Shown: positions 19,915 to 30,499 of the stretch, one piece after another | Layout of the letters: every line of letters starts with the position of its first letter | Position numbering within the stretch: the stretch's first letter is position 1 | From: Tridacna crocea | Taxonomy: Eukaryota; Mollusca; Bivalvia; Cardiida; Cardiidae | NCBI GenBank assembly: GCA_943736015.1 | Contig: OX031059.1 | Location: 17,422,001-17,486,000 of the forward strand | DNA length: 64,000 bases | Direction: 5' to 3' | Translations under genes and position numbers: made by a program | Notes under the pieces: model-generated | What the model was told of the DNA's origin: nothing | The model's input: the letters and a program-made list of their open reading frames with translations, nothing else | Database searches by the model: none

Positions 19915-20290
19915 TTAACTCTTTGCCAAACGACAAAATTCTAGATTTGTCAAAATTGAAACCATGTGCAGACTACAACATAAATATTTCTCATAAATTG
20001 AAATTTGGTTTGGAAAGGGTAGAAAATGTTTTAGGTAAAGGAGAAAATGCTGGTTACCAGCATTTTCTCAGTTTTGCACAATGTTTTCAAAAAGGCTTCT
20101 TTCTCAGGGTTGTTAAATGTTGGGATGGTGCAATTAAAAGAGTTAAACCAGTATCCTGTAGATCTATACCAGATGACGCAAGTTTAGGCTTGTCCAATTT
20201 GAAAGCATCGGTGACTGCATATTACAGCTAATTGTGGCTAAAATATATATTTCTTTTAAATGGTGAAAAAAATTGTTGGAAAAGAAGAAA
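19915..20290 (+). mobile_element. PBpal copy plus a truncated second plus copy
   Basis: 19915-20146 is TTAA-bounded. The next starts near 20147 and stops inside its left palindrome arm at GAAGAAAATC, where a half foldback element (20296) begins. Confidence 0.75.
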
Positions 20291-20295
20291 ATCAA

Positions 20296-20405
20296 AACCA
20301 AATGGTTTAGCCAATCAGAAGTTCTGTTACTTTCACACTGACAAAATTCTGAAGGGTAAGACTAAGAATATTCTGAAGATTGGTTGGTGAATACTGGCCC
20401 TGGTT
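20296..20405. mobile_element. Foldback MITE, right half only
   Basis: Begins at the dyad centre (ACCAAATGGTTTAGCCAATC) and runs to GGTTGGTGAATACTGGCCCTGG. Confidence 0.65.
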
Positions 20406-20583
20406 TTCACAACCTCGGGAAAGAAGCCCTCTGAAAACAGCCTTCAGTAAGCGGCATTTTCTCTTTTCCCCACATTTTCTTCTCTTCCAACAAAAATTTC
20501 AATTTTTGAATCGCATTAATTTTGTCTTCTGCAAATGCTTCAAATTTGGACTAGTCTAAAATTATGTTGTTTGGTAAAGAGGT
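20404..20583 (-). mobile_element. PBpal MITE, left end truncated
   Basis: Recognised from AAGAAGCCCTCTGAAAACAG and a complete long arm ending TTGTTTGGTAAAGAGG. It may be the other side of the copy interrupted at 20290. Confidence 0.6.
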
Positions 20584-20702
20584 AGGTTGCACCATATTGA
20601 GCATATTTGACCATATGTAATAAAAGATATTTGAAGGACTGATTTCAGAAAATCCTTGAAGAAAAGTGGTAAACAGAGTTCATTTGTCATACCATGAAAT
20701 TC

Positions 20703-21152
20703 AGTAAGTCTACTTATCCTGGGTTGACCAACTATTCTTCAGATCGTTTCAATTAAGAATATCTTGATTTTTCAGAAATTTCTATATTTGAAAGTAAAAT
20801 AGCTTCTGATTGGCTAAGCCAAATCGGAGTGGCTAAAGCATTATTTTGGTTTAGCCAATCAGAGGTGTTGCGTTCAAATTTGAAATCTTTGTGAATAAGA
20901 CAAAGAATGTTCTTAACTTTTTCCCAAAGGACAAAAATTGAGACTGGTCCAAATTTAAAGCACTTGCAGACAACAAAATAAATGTAACTAAGAAATTAAA
21001 TGTGTTTTTAGCAGGATAGAAAACATTGTTGGAAAAAGAGAAAATGCTGTTTACCAGCATTTTCTCCTTTTCCAACAATGTTTTCAAAAGGCTTGGGGTC
21101 GTTAAAAACCAGGGATTACTTGGTAAAGGGTTAAATATGGTTGGGGATGGAC
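20703..21152. mobile_element. Foldback MITE interrupted by a PBpal copy
   Basis: Left part 20703-20912 (CTGGGTTGACCAACTATTC ... AATGTTC), then TTAA, the MITE, TTAA, and the foldback end ATATGGTTGGGGATGGACCC. The uninterrupted relative at 46600 reads GTTCTTAAGAATGGTTGG. Confidence 0.75.
20913..21134 (+). mobile_element. PBpal MITE nested in the foldback element
   Basis: The TTAA at 20913-20916 and 21131-21134 corresponds to a single TTAA in the target. The centre has mirrored changes (GTTGGAAAA / TTTTCCAAC). Confidence 0.85.
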
Positions 21153-21589
21153 CCTGATGCAGTTACTCAGGTACCTGATGTGAAGCTTTGACCAAAACAT
21201 CTTTTACTTTGAAAATCTACTGCTATAACTTGAGAAAAAGTCTAATTTAAGTTGGAAGCTAAATTCAATTTAGTCAGATAGTTGTGTGTAAGATTAAAAT
21301 CCATTTACCCTAGGGTTAGGGTAGCCTTTCCCAACAAATTAAATTAAGAAGACATGGGGATTATTGAGACTACACTATATACTACTTTATTCTAACATAC
21401 GACATATAAGTTTCATCATTTGCTCAACTAGTTTTAAAAACAGGACCAAGTCTTGTAACTCTGTGAAATAGGCAAATTTTCTTTCAAGCAATTTTTTTGC
21501 CTCTAACCTGTGATGCATGTGAGAAAAGTAGTCATTGGCTTGAAGTTATCGAAGCATTTTTCAATTTACAAATTTGGTGTTGTTCATAT
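21153..21589. other. SINE-core scrap and otherwise unassigned sequence
   Basis: At about 21508-21560, TGATGCATGTGAGAAAAGTAGTCATTGGCTTGAAG resembles the SINE core; the rest is unassigned. Confidence 0.4.
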
Positions 21590-21720
21590 GAATAGGTTTC
21601 ATATTTATTGTCGGAAAAATATTAAGAACTGGTAACCAGAATTTTCTCTTTTTCCTCATACAATGCTTTGCCCAGGGTCACTAAAATTGAGAATTATTTG
21701 CTGAACAGTCATATTCGACA
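21590..21720 (+). mobile_element. PBpal MITE, degenerate
   Basis: Only a worn centre (GAACTGGTAACCAGAATTTTC) and part of the short arm. Confidence 0.45.
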
Positions 21721-21755
21721 CAGGGTTTATACGACATGTAAAACCATCTTTCCAG

Positions 21756-22292
21756 CATCTTCGCAAGCCAAGGGTGATGATCTACCCTTGGCGGATCGAG
21801 CTTGATTTCGACTTTTCCCCTGATACACATTTTCATTGGTTGCAGCTAGCTTTAACTGCATCAAATCAATTTGCTTGTAGTGTTTCATCTTTGGTAACAA
21901 TAGAACAAGGTCGCGACCTTTCGGATAAATATAGAAGGTAAACATGAATACCTCAGTGGATGTGTGCAGGATCTGTAATGATTTATCACCGAAAAAACAT
22001 AGACAAACAATATTTACAGAAAGTTTCAGCATGACCAATCAATTGTCAGAGGTTTTAGGCTATATCCCAACACCTAGAATGTCGAAGTATGTGTGTGGTC
22101 ATTGTTTCATGTTGAATTATGGTATTCATGAGTGGTTTGTAAAACGGTATTTCATTTGCTATAAGAAATATGATGTAAAGGGAAATAATAAGCAGCATCC
22201 ACTAGGAGGCTTATCGCGGGGAATCTGGAAATCGGGCTCGATCAGCCAAGGTAAGATCCACGAGGTGATCGTAAACTTGGCTCATGAAGATG
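21756..22292 (+). mobile_element. 537-bp TIR element with 9-bp target duplication (MULE-like candidate)
   Basis: Begins CATCTTCGCAAGCCAAGG and ends with the inverted counterpart (CTTGGCTCATGAAGATG). The inverted similarity continues inward (ACCCTTGGCGGATCGAGC against GGCTCGATCAGCCAAGG). It is flanked by TCTTTCCAG at 21747-21755 and 22293-22301. A 9-bp duplication and long TIRs fit Mutator-like elements; P and hAT (8 bp) are alternatives. No transposase. A related copy is at 52334. Confidence 0.8.
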
Positions 22293-22354
22293 TCTTTCCA
22301 GTAACTTTTTCATGTGGAAGGGATAGAATAAACATCTTCGTCAAATTTGATTGA
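21944..22354 (+). CDS. Captured zinc-finger-like reading frame inside the TIR element
   Basis: A 136-codon frame starts MNTSVDVCRICND and has a CxxC pair at residues 8/11 and another at 51/54 (CGHC), separated by a segment with LSEVLGY. This spacing resembles the N-terminal zinc domains (ZAD-like) of animal transcription factors and transposon-derived proteins. After about residue 60 the similarity is unclear, and the frame runs through the right TIR and out into flanking DNA, so it cannot be an intact gene. The same start (METYVDVC) is present in the related copy at about 53420, followed by a deletion. I infer a captured exon or a remnant of the autonomous element's gene. Confidence 0.45.
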   Translation: MNTSVDVCRICNDLSPKKHRQTIFTESFSMTNQLSEVLGYIPTPRMSKYVCGHCFMLNYGIHEWFVKRYFICYKKYDVKGNNKQHPLGGLSRGIWKSGSISQGKIHEVIVNLAHEDVFPVTFSCGRDRINIFVKFD

Positions 22355-22684
22355 ATTGTGTTCGCAGAGTTTGTATCCATTATAAGAAAAAACTCCGAGG
22401 ATCAATAGTGTGTTTTATGTCGGACATGGAAATTACATTTTCTAATCTCACAGAAGATTACAGATCCCTCTGATCTAGCCCCATCAGACACATTTTACAT
22501 TATCTCTTTGTAAACAAGAGCCTGCTTTTGAAAATAGTACAGATGAAGATCAGAGGGTAACAAACATGCAGTCTAGTTTTGCAGATATACTGTTCGATAC
22601 TTTCAAAGATATTCTTGATGAAAATTTGCTGGAAAGAATGCTGATACTTTTTACAGACATCTTAATTTATTTGACTTGGCAAAA
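22302..22684. other. No recognisable feature
   Basis: Unassigned AT-rich sequence between the TIR element and a decayed SINE. Confidence 0.45.
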
Positions 22685-22925
22685 TTAAGCCCAGCTGGTA
22701 CTGCAATAGTATCTGAATCATGAATTGGTGGTTGTGAGTTTGATATCAGGTCAAGGCAAACTTTCTTTCGGGTAATTCTTTGCCTTTCATCTCTGATGTC
22801 TGTGTGTGAAAAAAGTAGTCAGTGGCTTGGAAAAAGTTGTGTCAGTACAAGTTGTAGAAATCCAGGAAATGCATGCATAGGTGCTCTGACTGCCTCAATA
22901 TGACTGTACATTGAGGAGAATAAAT
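22685..22925 (+). mobile_element. tRNA-derived SINE, decayed
   Basis: B-box region GGTTGTGAGTTTGATATC, then CTTTCTTTCGGGTAATT and the core GTAGTCAGTGGCTTGG; parallels the better copy at 43150. Confidence 0.6.
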
Positions 22926-23105
22926 GAGAAAATGTTGGTTATTAGTATTTTGTTTCTGAAGCTGTTTTCTTTGGGTTTTAATTCTTAGGATTTTTTAGTA
23001 CATGATTACAGACAAATCTCAGTTCTAGAATGCCATTTATCTTGTCGTCTGCAAATGCTTTCTACTTTGGACAGGTCTAAAATTTTGTCATCTAGGAAGG
23101 GGTGA
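22900..23105 (-). mobile_element. PBpal MITE, degenerate
   Basis: Worn centre (GAAAATGTTGGTTATTAG) and a readable long arm ending CTAAAATTTTGTCATC. Confidence 0.55.
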
Positions 23106-23318
23106 AAAAACCATCAACATCCTATTATAAGAATTGAATGGCTGGATTCTAGCAAGGATGCATTTTCCATTTAAAATACCCCCGATTCTCTGAATTCCAT
23201 TACAACTGTTTTTACGATAAGACAAGAATTTCCTTAGAAATTCTTCCAGAAACCACTGCCTTGTCAAAAAAAAAAAAACTGGAGAAAAATTTACAACCCT
23301 ATCTTGACTGAATCTCTG

Positions 23319-23790
23319 TTAACTCTTTACCATGCAAGAAAATTTTAGACAGGTCCAAATTTGTAGACGACAAAATAAAGGTGACTGAAAAATTGATATT
23401 TGTTCTGGGAAGGGTAGAAAACACTGTGGGAAAAGGAGAAAATACTGGTTACCAGCAATTTCTCCTTTTCCCACAGTATTTGGAAAGCTTCTTTCTCAGG
23501 GGCATCAAAAGTAGGGATTGTGTGGTAATGGGTTAACTGTTGTAGACAATAAAATTTTAGACTGGTTTACATTAAATTTTTACCAATTTAAATTGCAAAT
23601 GAACTAGACCAGAATGAAAGCATTTGCAGAATGTGAATGTGGCTATAATGATGACTTCTGTCTTTAATAGGGTAGAAAACTTTGGTGAAAACAGGAAAAA
23701 ATGCTGGCCACACATTTTCCCTCCTCCTACCACTGTTCTCAAAATCCATATCTGCCAAGAGTCATTAACCTTGGGGTTGTGTGGTGAAGA
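23319..23790 (+). mobile_element. Two PBpal plus copies sharing a TTAA
   Basis: 23319-23536 is good, with a CACTGTGGG centre. The second, from 23533, is degenerate and duplicated within its long arm. Confidence 0.75.
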
Positions 23791-23859
23791 ATAAAAGACA
23801 TTTGTAGAAAATCGACATGTTAAATGTGGCATGAAGAGTGGCATTGGTGCACGAAAGGA

Positions 23860-24660
23860 TTCAAACAGTGTGATGAAAGTGGAAATTCTAATTACCAGCT
23901 GTTTCTCCTCTTCCTACCATGTTTCCAAAACCTTTCTCCTCCAGGGTGTTTAACACTTGGGATTGTGTGGTAAAAGAATATATCTAGTGGTGTTAACCTA
24001 TTACTGCATGATGCCAACTTCTAACGATCTTGGAAAAGAAGCTTTCTTAGAATATTATGGGAAAAGGAAAATTGCACTATTGGAGCTTCATTGAAATTGT
24101 TGTTTGCAAATGCTTTCACTTTGGACAAGGTCCAACTTTCGTTTCCATGTAAAGGGCTAAATAAATGAAATGGACATGGTCATTAAGCAGAGGCAGACTT
24201 CAAAATGTGGTTGTGACTTTTCTAAGGGTATCTATCAAATGATTATATTGTGGAAAAAGGAGAAAATGTTTTTAACCACAATGTTTTCTAATTCCTTTCA
24301 CAGACAAATATCGTCATTGGAAGCCACATTTCAGTTGTCATTTTACAAGACATTTTGAAACTCATTACAAAGTGAAAACTTTAGACCCAAATTGAAAATT
24401 ATATGACAACAAATGAAATGTTAATAAAAAAAATTAATTTATCTTTGGAAAATTACGAAACATCACGGATAAAAGAGAAATTTCTGACAATTAGCACTTC
24501 CTCCTTGTACCCAATGATTTCACAGGCCACACATCCTTGTGGTCAAGGTAAAGGAGAAAATACTGGTGACTTGCATTTTTACCTTTTCTTCTTTTCCCAC
24601 AATGTTTTTTAACCTTTCAAAAATAAGGTCGTCATATTTTTGTATTACATTTATTTCCTC
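23860..24660. mobile_element. Cluster of PBpal fragments
   Basis: Plus fragment 23870-23975, minus copy about 23995-24165 without its right palindrome arm, and further pieces near 24240-24340, 24370-24500 and 24545-24660. All are worn. Confidence 0.5.
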
Positions 24661-24731
24661 ACCTGCAAATAATATAGACGAGATTTTCTGATTTGGAAAA
24701 GGATGGAGAGGGCTTGTGTATGATTCCCTTT

Positions 24732-25425
24732 AAGACCCGTTTACACATTCACGATTTTCTCTACGATTCACGACGATTCACCCAGATTTCTCATGGTCAG
24801 AAAAATCGGGATGGATCGGGATGAATCGTGGCGAAAAGTAGAAATATTCAGTGTCACTACGATTCCAGTAAGAATGTCCACGATATTAGTACGGTGTCTG
24901 TAAGGTATCGCTACGAATCAATGACGATTCATGACGGCATCGCTACAGTCAATGAGGATTGACCACGGTGGCACAACGAATGCTCACGGTGCTTGTACGG
25001 TTCGATACGGTACTAGTCGTGGCCAATCGTGGAGCTCCGTAGCGAAACCGTGGATAATTCGTAGGACAATCGTACACAATTCGTGGTGAATCGTGAGAAT
25101 TCGTGGTGTCAAAGATTCCATGACTGGCTACGATCTCTCACGAATAGCCGCGAATATAGCTACGGTGTCAGTACGAATAAGCACGATTCCGCTACGGTTG
25201 CGCTACGAATTAGGCCACGCCCAATAACCACCACGATTCGCCACGAATGTTTTAAACAGTTTAAAACTTCCGTAGCGCTACCGTGAAGTTTCCCGAATCA
25301 TCACGATTCATCAAGATTCACCACGGTTCTACTACGAATCACCACGGTACACGACGATTTTACAAATCGTGGCCAATCGTAGCGGCACCGTAGCCAAAAA
25401 TCGTGAATGTGTAAACAGGCCTTTT
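24732..25425. mobile_element. CpG-rich TIR element of about 690 bp
   Basis: Termini AAGACCCGTTTACACATTC and the inverse of AAGGCCTGTTTACACATTC, continuing ACGATTTT. The interior consists of dozens of degenerate ACGATTC / GAATCGT and CTACGG / CCGTAG words in both orientations, giving CpG density far above the neighbourhood. It is non-coding (a 67-codon frame is incidental). The target duplication is not clear. Confidence 0.75.
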
Positions 25426-25512
25426 GTAGTGCTGCTGGTCTGTAAGGGTCCTTATGCAAGGCTCTGCAGTCTTGTAAAGGGCCTTAGACTAGCACTTTTG
25501 AAAGCCAAGAAA

Positions 25513-25745
25513 CAAATACTCTACCAAACGACAAAATTTTAGACTGGTCCAAAGTGAAAGTGCTTGCAGATGACAAATAAAACATAAACTCAAAAATTAA
25601 AATTTGTTTCTAGTAGGGTAGAAAACATTGTGGGAAAAGGAGAAAATGCTGGTTACCAGCATTTTCTCCTTATCCCACAATGTTTTCTGAAGTCTTCTGT
25701 TTCAGGGTCGTAAAAACAAGGGATTGTTTGGGAATGGCATAAAAA
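25513..25745 (+). mobile_element. PBpal MITE
   Basis: Good centre (one mismatch, CCTTATCCC). Termini slightly worn. Confidence 0.8.
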
Positions 25746-26031
25746 TTATTTGAGCTGCTACTTGAGATACATTGAATAACTTCCAAACGCCAAGTAAAAT
25801 ACATTTCAAACAAAAATAAACAAATAGCTATTCTGTTAGTTCTGAAGTGTCTGGAAAGTTAAATTCCTTCTGAGACTTAGAAATTTCATATTTATGAATG
25901 GTTATAAATATCGTAGATCTTCCCAAGGAGGTGTGAAGATTGTTTGTTTCTTACAATAATAACAGAACACTTAACAGATATGTAGACAGTTCAATGATCC
26001 CATAGGGAATTTCTAAGAAAGAAAATGAAAT
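25746..26031. other. No recognisable feature
   Basis: AT-rich unassigned sequence. Confidence 0.4.
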
Positions 26032-26525
26032 AATTCTTTACCAAACAGCGAATTCCAGACTCTTCGTAAACTGAAAGCATTCGTAGGAAAGGAAAAAAAA
26101 TCACTTGAAAGAAAAACAGGGTTTCTTGAAAGGAAAAAAAATATGGTGGGAAAAGGAGAAAATGCTGGGCACTAGCAATATCTTGTCATACATTGTTTTC
26201 AAAAGCTTTCTTCATTAGTGTTTTTAAAACATGGGCTTGTGTGGAAAACAATGAGGCAGGCAGTTCCATTTTGGAACTAGTTTATTTGTATAGTATTTTG
26301 ATACCCCAAAAATGGGAAAAATTTTGAAGTTTTTTATGGCTCTTGACAAGGATAACCTTTGCGGAAAAGGAGAAAATGATTACCAGTAGCATTTTGTCAT
26401 TTTCCCAGTGTTTTTCTATCCTTTTAGGTGAAAACAAAAAGTCATGTAATAGTATTGTTGTCTGCAAATGCTTTGGATTTGGACCAGTCTACACTTTTTT
26501 TGTTTGGTAAACAGGAAGTTGGGAA
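26032..26525. mobile_element. Two degenerate PBpal copies, plus then minus
   Basis: Plus copy to about 26255 with the right palindrome arm mostly lost; minus copy about 26330-26525 ending TTGTTTGGTAAAC. Confidence 0.6.
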
Positions 26526-26715
26526 ACAATTGTGAAACAAATCTCATCATCCACTTTAGGCATATTCATTTTTATGCATCTGCAATTTGTGCTTTCAATT
26601 GGGATGTATCTAAAATTCATTCATTTGTTCGTTCCTTCGTTCGACTTGTCCAAATTGAAAATATTTGTTCACAAAGTAATTGTTGCTCAAATTATGGCAT
26701 GTATCTTAGCAAGTC

Positions 26716-27065
26716 TTAACCCATTACCTCACAATCCCTACTTTTGACGACCCTGTGAAAGAAGCCTTTATAAAACATCATGGGAAAAGGAGAAAATTCT
26801 GGTAACCAGCATTCTCGCCTTTTCCCACAACGTTTTCTATCCTATCAATAAACAATTCAACCGTTAGATTCACATTGAAATTGTGGTCTGCAAATGCTTT
26901 CAATTTGGATGGGGCTAAAATCTGGTTATCTGGTAATGGGTTAAAGAAGATATTTTGGGAAAAGGAGTAAATGTATTTTACCAGGATTGTCTTCTTTTCC
27001 CTGTATGTTTTTGAAAGCTTTCATACTTTAGGTCATTAAAAAATCATTTTGTACCAGAGGGTGAA
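26716..27065 (-). mobile_element. PBpal MITE plus an adjoining fragment
   Basis: 26716-26944 is TTAA-bounded and full length. 26945-27065 is the right half of a plus copy abutting the same TTAA. Confidence 0.75.
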
Positions 27066-27301
27066 AGAATTCCTTCATAACCTGTAAACATTCTTTGGCA
27101 TGTACGGTACCATTAATTTTTTTGCTTTTCAAATATTGAAGCAGAAAAACAAGTTGCCACATTCTTGAACTAAACTTTTGCTAAAAACATTGAGGAATGA
27201 GTAATGTTTTTGGTCTGTCTGATTCTATAATTATTTCGAAAGTTATCCATTAGTAATAAAAACTCTATTAGCATGTCTGTTTGTAGAAAACATTGGGATA
27301 C

Positions 27302-27480
27302 CAGGGTCCGTTTTCAAGAATTTCTGGCTGTGAAAGTAACAGAACTTCTGATTGGCTAAACCAGTTTATTGGCTGAACCAAATGTTTAGCCAATCAGAGG
27401 TTTCACTTTCACATTCACAAAATTCTGGAGAATAAGACTAGGAATGTTCTTAAGAATGGTTGGTGAATACAGACCCAGGT
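27302..27480. mobile_element. Foldback MITE
   Basis: Arms from CCAGGGTCCG to GACCCAGG. The centre has expanded (GGCTAAACCAGTTTATTGGCTGAACC); the right arm keeps CTTAAGAATGGTTGGTGAATAC. Confidence 0.75.
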
Positions 27481-27994
27481 TACTCTCATACAATGATATT
27501 AATATTATTCTTGTCATTCACTTAGCAGGAAAATTTTGGCTATTTTGATACTTATATTATTTTTTAAGATAATACATTTACTTCAGTTCATATTAGCTGT
27601 AATCAATCAAAGGGAAATCGATGTATCATATGGGAAAGTAACCCTCAAATTATTTTTGACACAGTTATGTCCCTTGTATATGTTCAAAAAGCAACTACAG
27701 CAAATGTTGGCACACCACATTGAGCCCTCTAGTTTTTTATGTGCTAATTGATTAACTTTGTATTTGGCCCTCACATCTACATACAGACATCTGTAGAAAT
27801 TCAAACTGTTTGAAAGGTTCATTATTAGCTAGGGACTGTACTAATTAAATGCTGGCTGCCTCCATATGTTACATCAATTAAGAGACTTCTGTTCTTTCCT
27901 GAAGGATAATTGGCAGGCTTAAGTTACCTTTAATGAATTCTTATTCACTATTCTACCCTTAAGTCTTGAAAGTAATTACTGTTTTTTGAAGGAC
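27481..27994. other. No recognisable feature
   Basis: AT-rich; no shared repeat recognised. Confidence 0.5.
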
Positions 27995-28850
27995 ATCAGT
28001 AACTTTTTACCACAAGATCCAGATTTTCAATGACCTTGAGAAAGGGACAATGTTTGCCTTTTGCAAACATTGTAACCAGCATTTTCTCCATATCCCACAA
28101 TTTTTTTCTACTCTTCCCAAAACAAGTGTCATGACAGAGCCTCATTTATTTTGTAATCTACAGGTGCTTTCAGTTTTGAATGTTAAGATTTTTGTCCTTT
28201 GGGTAAAAAGCTAGTTCTTCTGGCCCCAAACAGCCTTGAAATTGAAAGACTTGGGTTTTTTTGTAACAAAATGAATACTTCTTTTTCATTACTTTAGTGG
28301 ACTAGGAATTTATCTTTTTCATCAAAGATATCAGAGGAAGTCATATATCATGACATAAACAACATTTTTACTGTCCTATCTTTTGTATCCCTTTACCATA
28401 CAGTCTCAACTTACAAATACTCTGAAAGAGAGGGCTTTTGAAAACAATGTAGGAAAAGGAGAAAATGCTGGAAAACAAGCATTTTATCTTTTTCCCACAA
28501 AGTTTTCTACCCTATCAAAGACAGAATATTTCATGTTAGCAGCATTTAACCATTTACCACATAATGACGACTTTTAACACCCCTGAAGGAGAAAGCATTT
28601 GAAAACATTGTGGGAAAAGGAGAAAATGCTGGTAACCAGCATTTTCTCTTTTTCCCACAATATTTTCTTCCTTGCTGGAAACAAATTTCATTTTTTGAGT
28701 TACATTTAATTTGTCGTCTGCAGGTGCTTTAAATTCGAACTAGTCTAAAATTTTGTCATTTGGTAAGGAGTTAATTAGTCATCTGCAAATACTTTGAATT
28801 TGGTCCAGCCCAAAGCTTTGCCACTAGGTCAATATTACTAGGAGGTCTCT
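27995..28850 (-). mobile_element. Series of PBpal minus copies
   Basis: 27995-28215 (left arm of centre deleted), 28388-28530 (truncated), 28546-28774 (full, TTAA both ends, good centre) and a long-arm terminus 28771-28845 sharing the last TTAA. Confidence 0.7.
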
Positions 28851-29404
28851 AGTCTTGGTTTCTATCTCTTTGTTACCGAAGCCTAAGTAATTTCAACAAA
28901 TTTAAAATTTTTTATTCAGTACATGTATTATATTTTAGATGCATGGGAACATGCTTGTTGAAAAAAAAAAAGGAGGGGGGGGGGCTGTAATCTCCTTGCC
29001 TGACATTTTGGAGTATTGCATTCGGTTTATGAGTGTTCTGTAAACTGTAATAAATAGACTGTTTGTATAAATCCTTTAGCTGCTTTCATTTGGAGGTGAA
29101 GATTCAATTGTAATCAAAATTTACGGCTGATGTAGCAAGTAAACATCTTGAAACTGTCCGATTAAAGAGGTACAAGATCGGACTTTGTGTTCAGTACCAT
29201 CCAGTCTTGATTGATACTGTCAGCAAAAGGCGCAACTGTGCACACCAAGAGGTAATCTCTAAAAATCATACTAATAAGTTTGTTCTCTAGTATCCAAGCC
29301 AGCATGTCTGTATTTTGTATTTATTGAACCAGCTGTATAACTGAAGGAGGAAAATGAGAACCCCTTGAAAGAATATTAATCCTCAAGCTGCTAAAGCCTG
29401 TTTC
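28851..29404. other. No recognisable feature apart from A- and G-runs
   Basis: An A run followed by GGAGG and a G run at about 28963-28984; otherwise unassigned. Confidence 0.45.
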
Positions 29405-29490
29405 ACTTACCCTTTGCAGACTGTGTAGATGAAGATCAGACTGCACAGGACAGGCAGTCTGATATTGAATCTCCACTGCATGATAAGGAG
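29405..29490 (+). mobile_element. GACTGCA-dyad MITE, central part
   Basis: GATCAGACTGCACAGG...GGCAGTCTGATATTG. Confidence 0.5.
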
Positions 29491-29699
29491 ATTTTTTCTC
29501 CAAAAAGTAAGTTTTTTACTGTGGGATTGAAAGTTTTATTTGATTTATTTAGCAGGATAAAGTTTAAACTTAAGTTGTCTTTTTAATGGAAGCATGTGAC
29601 ACAAGGTAACGCTTAGAGCACAGAATAAACCCGTCAGACATTTTTTATTAAGAATTTAGACCCGAATAATTACAATAATCATGGTGGCTTTTGTGTATA

Positions 29700-29819
29700 G
29701 AGTTTCATTAAAGTGAACAGTGCAGATCAAAGATCTGACTGCACATTTTGTGCAGTCTGATCTTGCTCTATACTAGATGCAAAGGGAACTAATGTTGTGA
29801 AAGGCATTTGAAGGGTTAA
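29700..29819 (+). mobile_element. GACTGCA-dyad MITE, right part
   Basis: Dyad AGATCTGACTGCAC...GTGCAGTCTGATCT, then GTGAAAGGCATTTGAAGGGTTAA with a terminal TTAA. Confidence 0.6.
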
Positions 29820-30044
29820 AGACAGACTATTAATTTCAAGGGACCTCAACCAAATTTGGTTGATTGAGTGAGAAACTTTAGATGTTTTCGATATGTCGCT
29901 ATTTGCTTTTTGTCTAAATGGCGATTCATATTCATGCTACAGATGGTGTAGTATGAAACTGGAGATTTTCTTTTACAAAAGTGCAAAAGTTTTATGTTGT
30001 CATAATAATGCACCAACTCAGTTTTTGTTTTCCCGAAATTCATC

Positions 30045-30114
30045 TACCCACAACGTTTTCAAAAGCTTCTTTCTCAGGGTTGTCAAAAGTTGTCATTGTG
30101 TGGTAATGGGTTGA
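30045..30114 (+). mobile_element. PBpal short-arm end only
   Basis: AACGTTTTCAAAAGCTTC through GTGTGGTAATGGGTTGA. Confidence 0.6.
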
Positions 30115-30499
30115 TGCACCATTCTAGGCTGTAGTTGCCTGTTGCAGCCTTATCTTCAATCTCCATTGTCTGCTTTGCTGAAACATTGTAGACAAAAGCA
30201 ACTATAAAATTGTTGTTATTTGAATCATATTTTTAAGTTGCATATGCTTTACAGGTTTAATGGGTGCTCTAAGGGTTAAGTGTCCAAAACATATAGATAT
30301 CTTCAACTGAGGCCCAAGGCACGAGCGCATCACCATTGCTCAAATCCTGATCTGAAGTATCTTGACTATGCATAACAATCATAAACGCTTTACTAGGCCT
30401 AAATTGGGGACATGGGGACATTACTAGTTTGAGCCTTATATTAAACTTTAGTGGTGAATAAAGTTTTATTACTTTCAACATGGACATTCCAGGGCACAT

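Noticed and set aside
29846-30114. Candidate exon frames around 29.9 kb
   Set aside because: The right part is a PBpal short arm; no conserved peptide or consistent splice sites.
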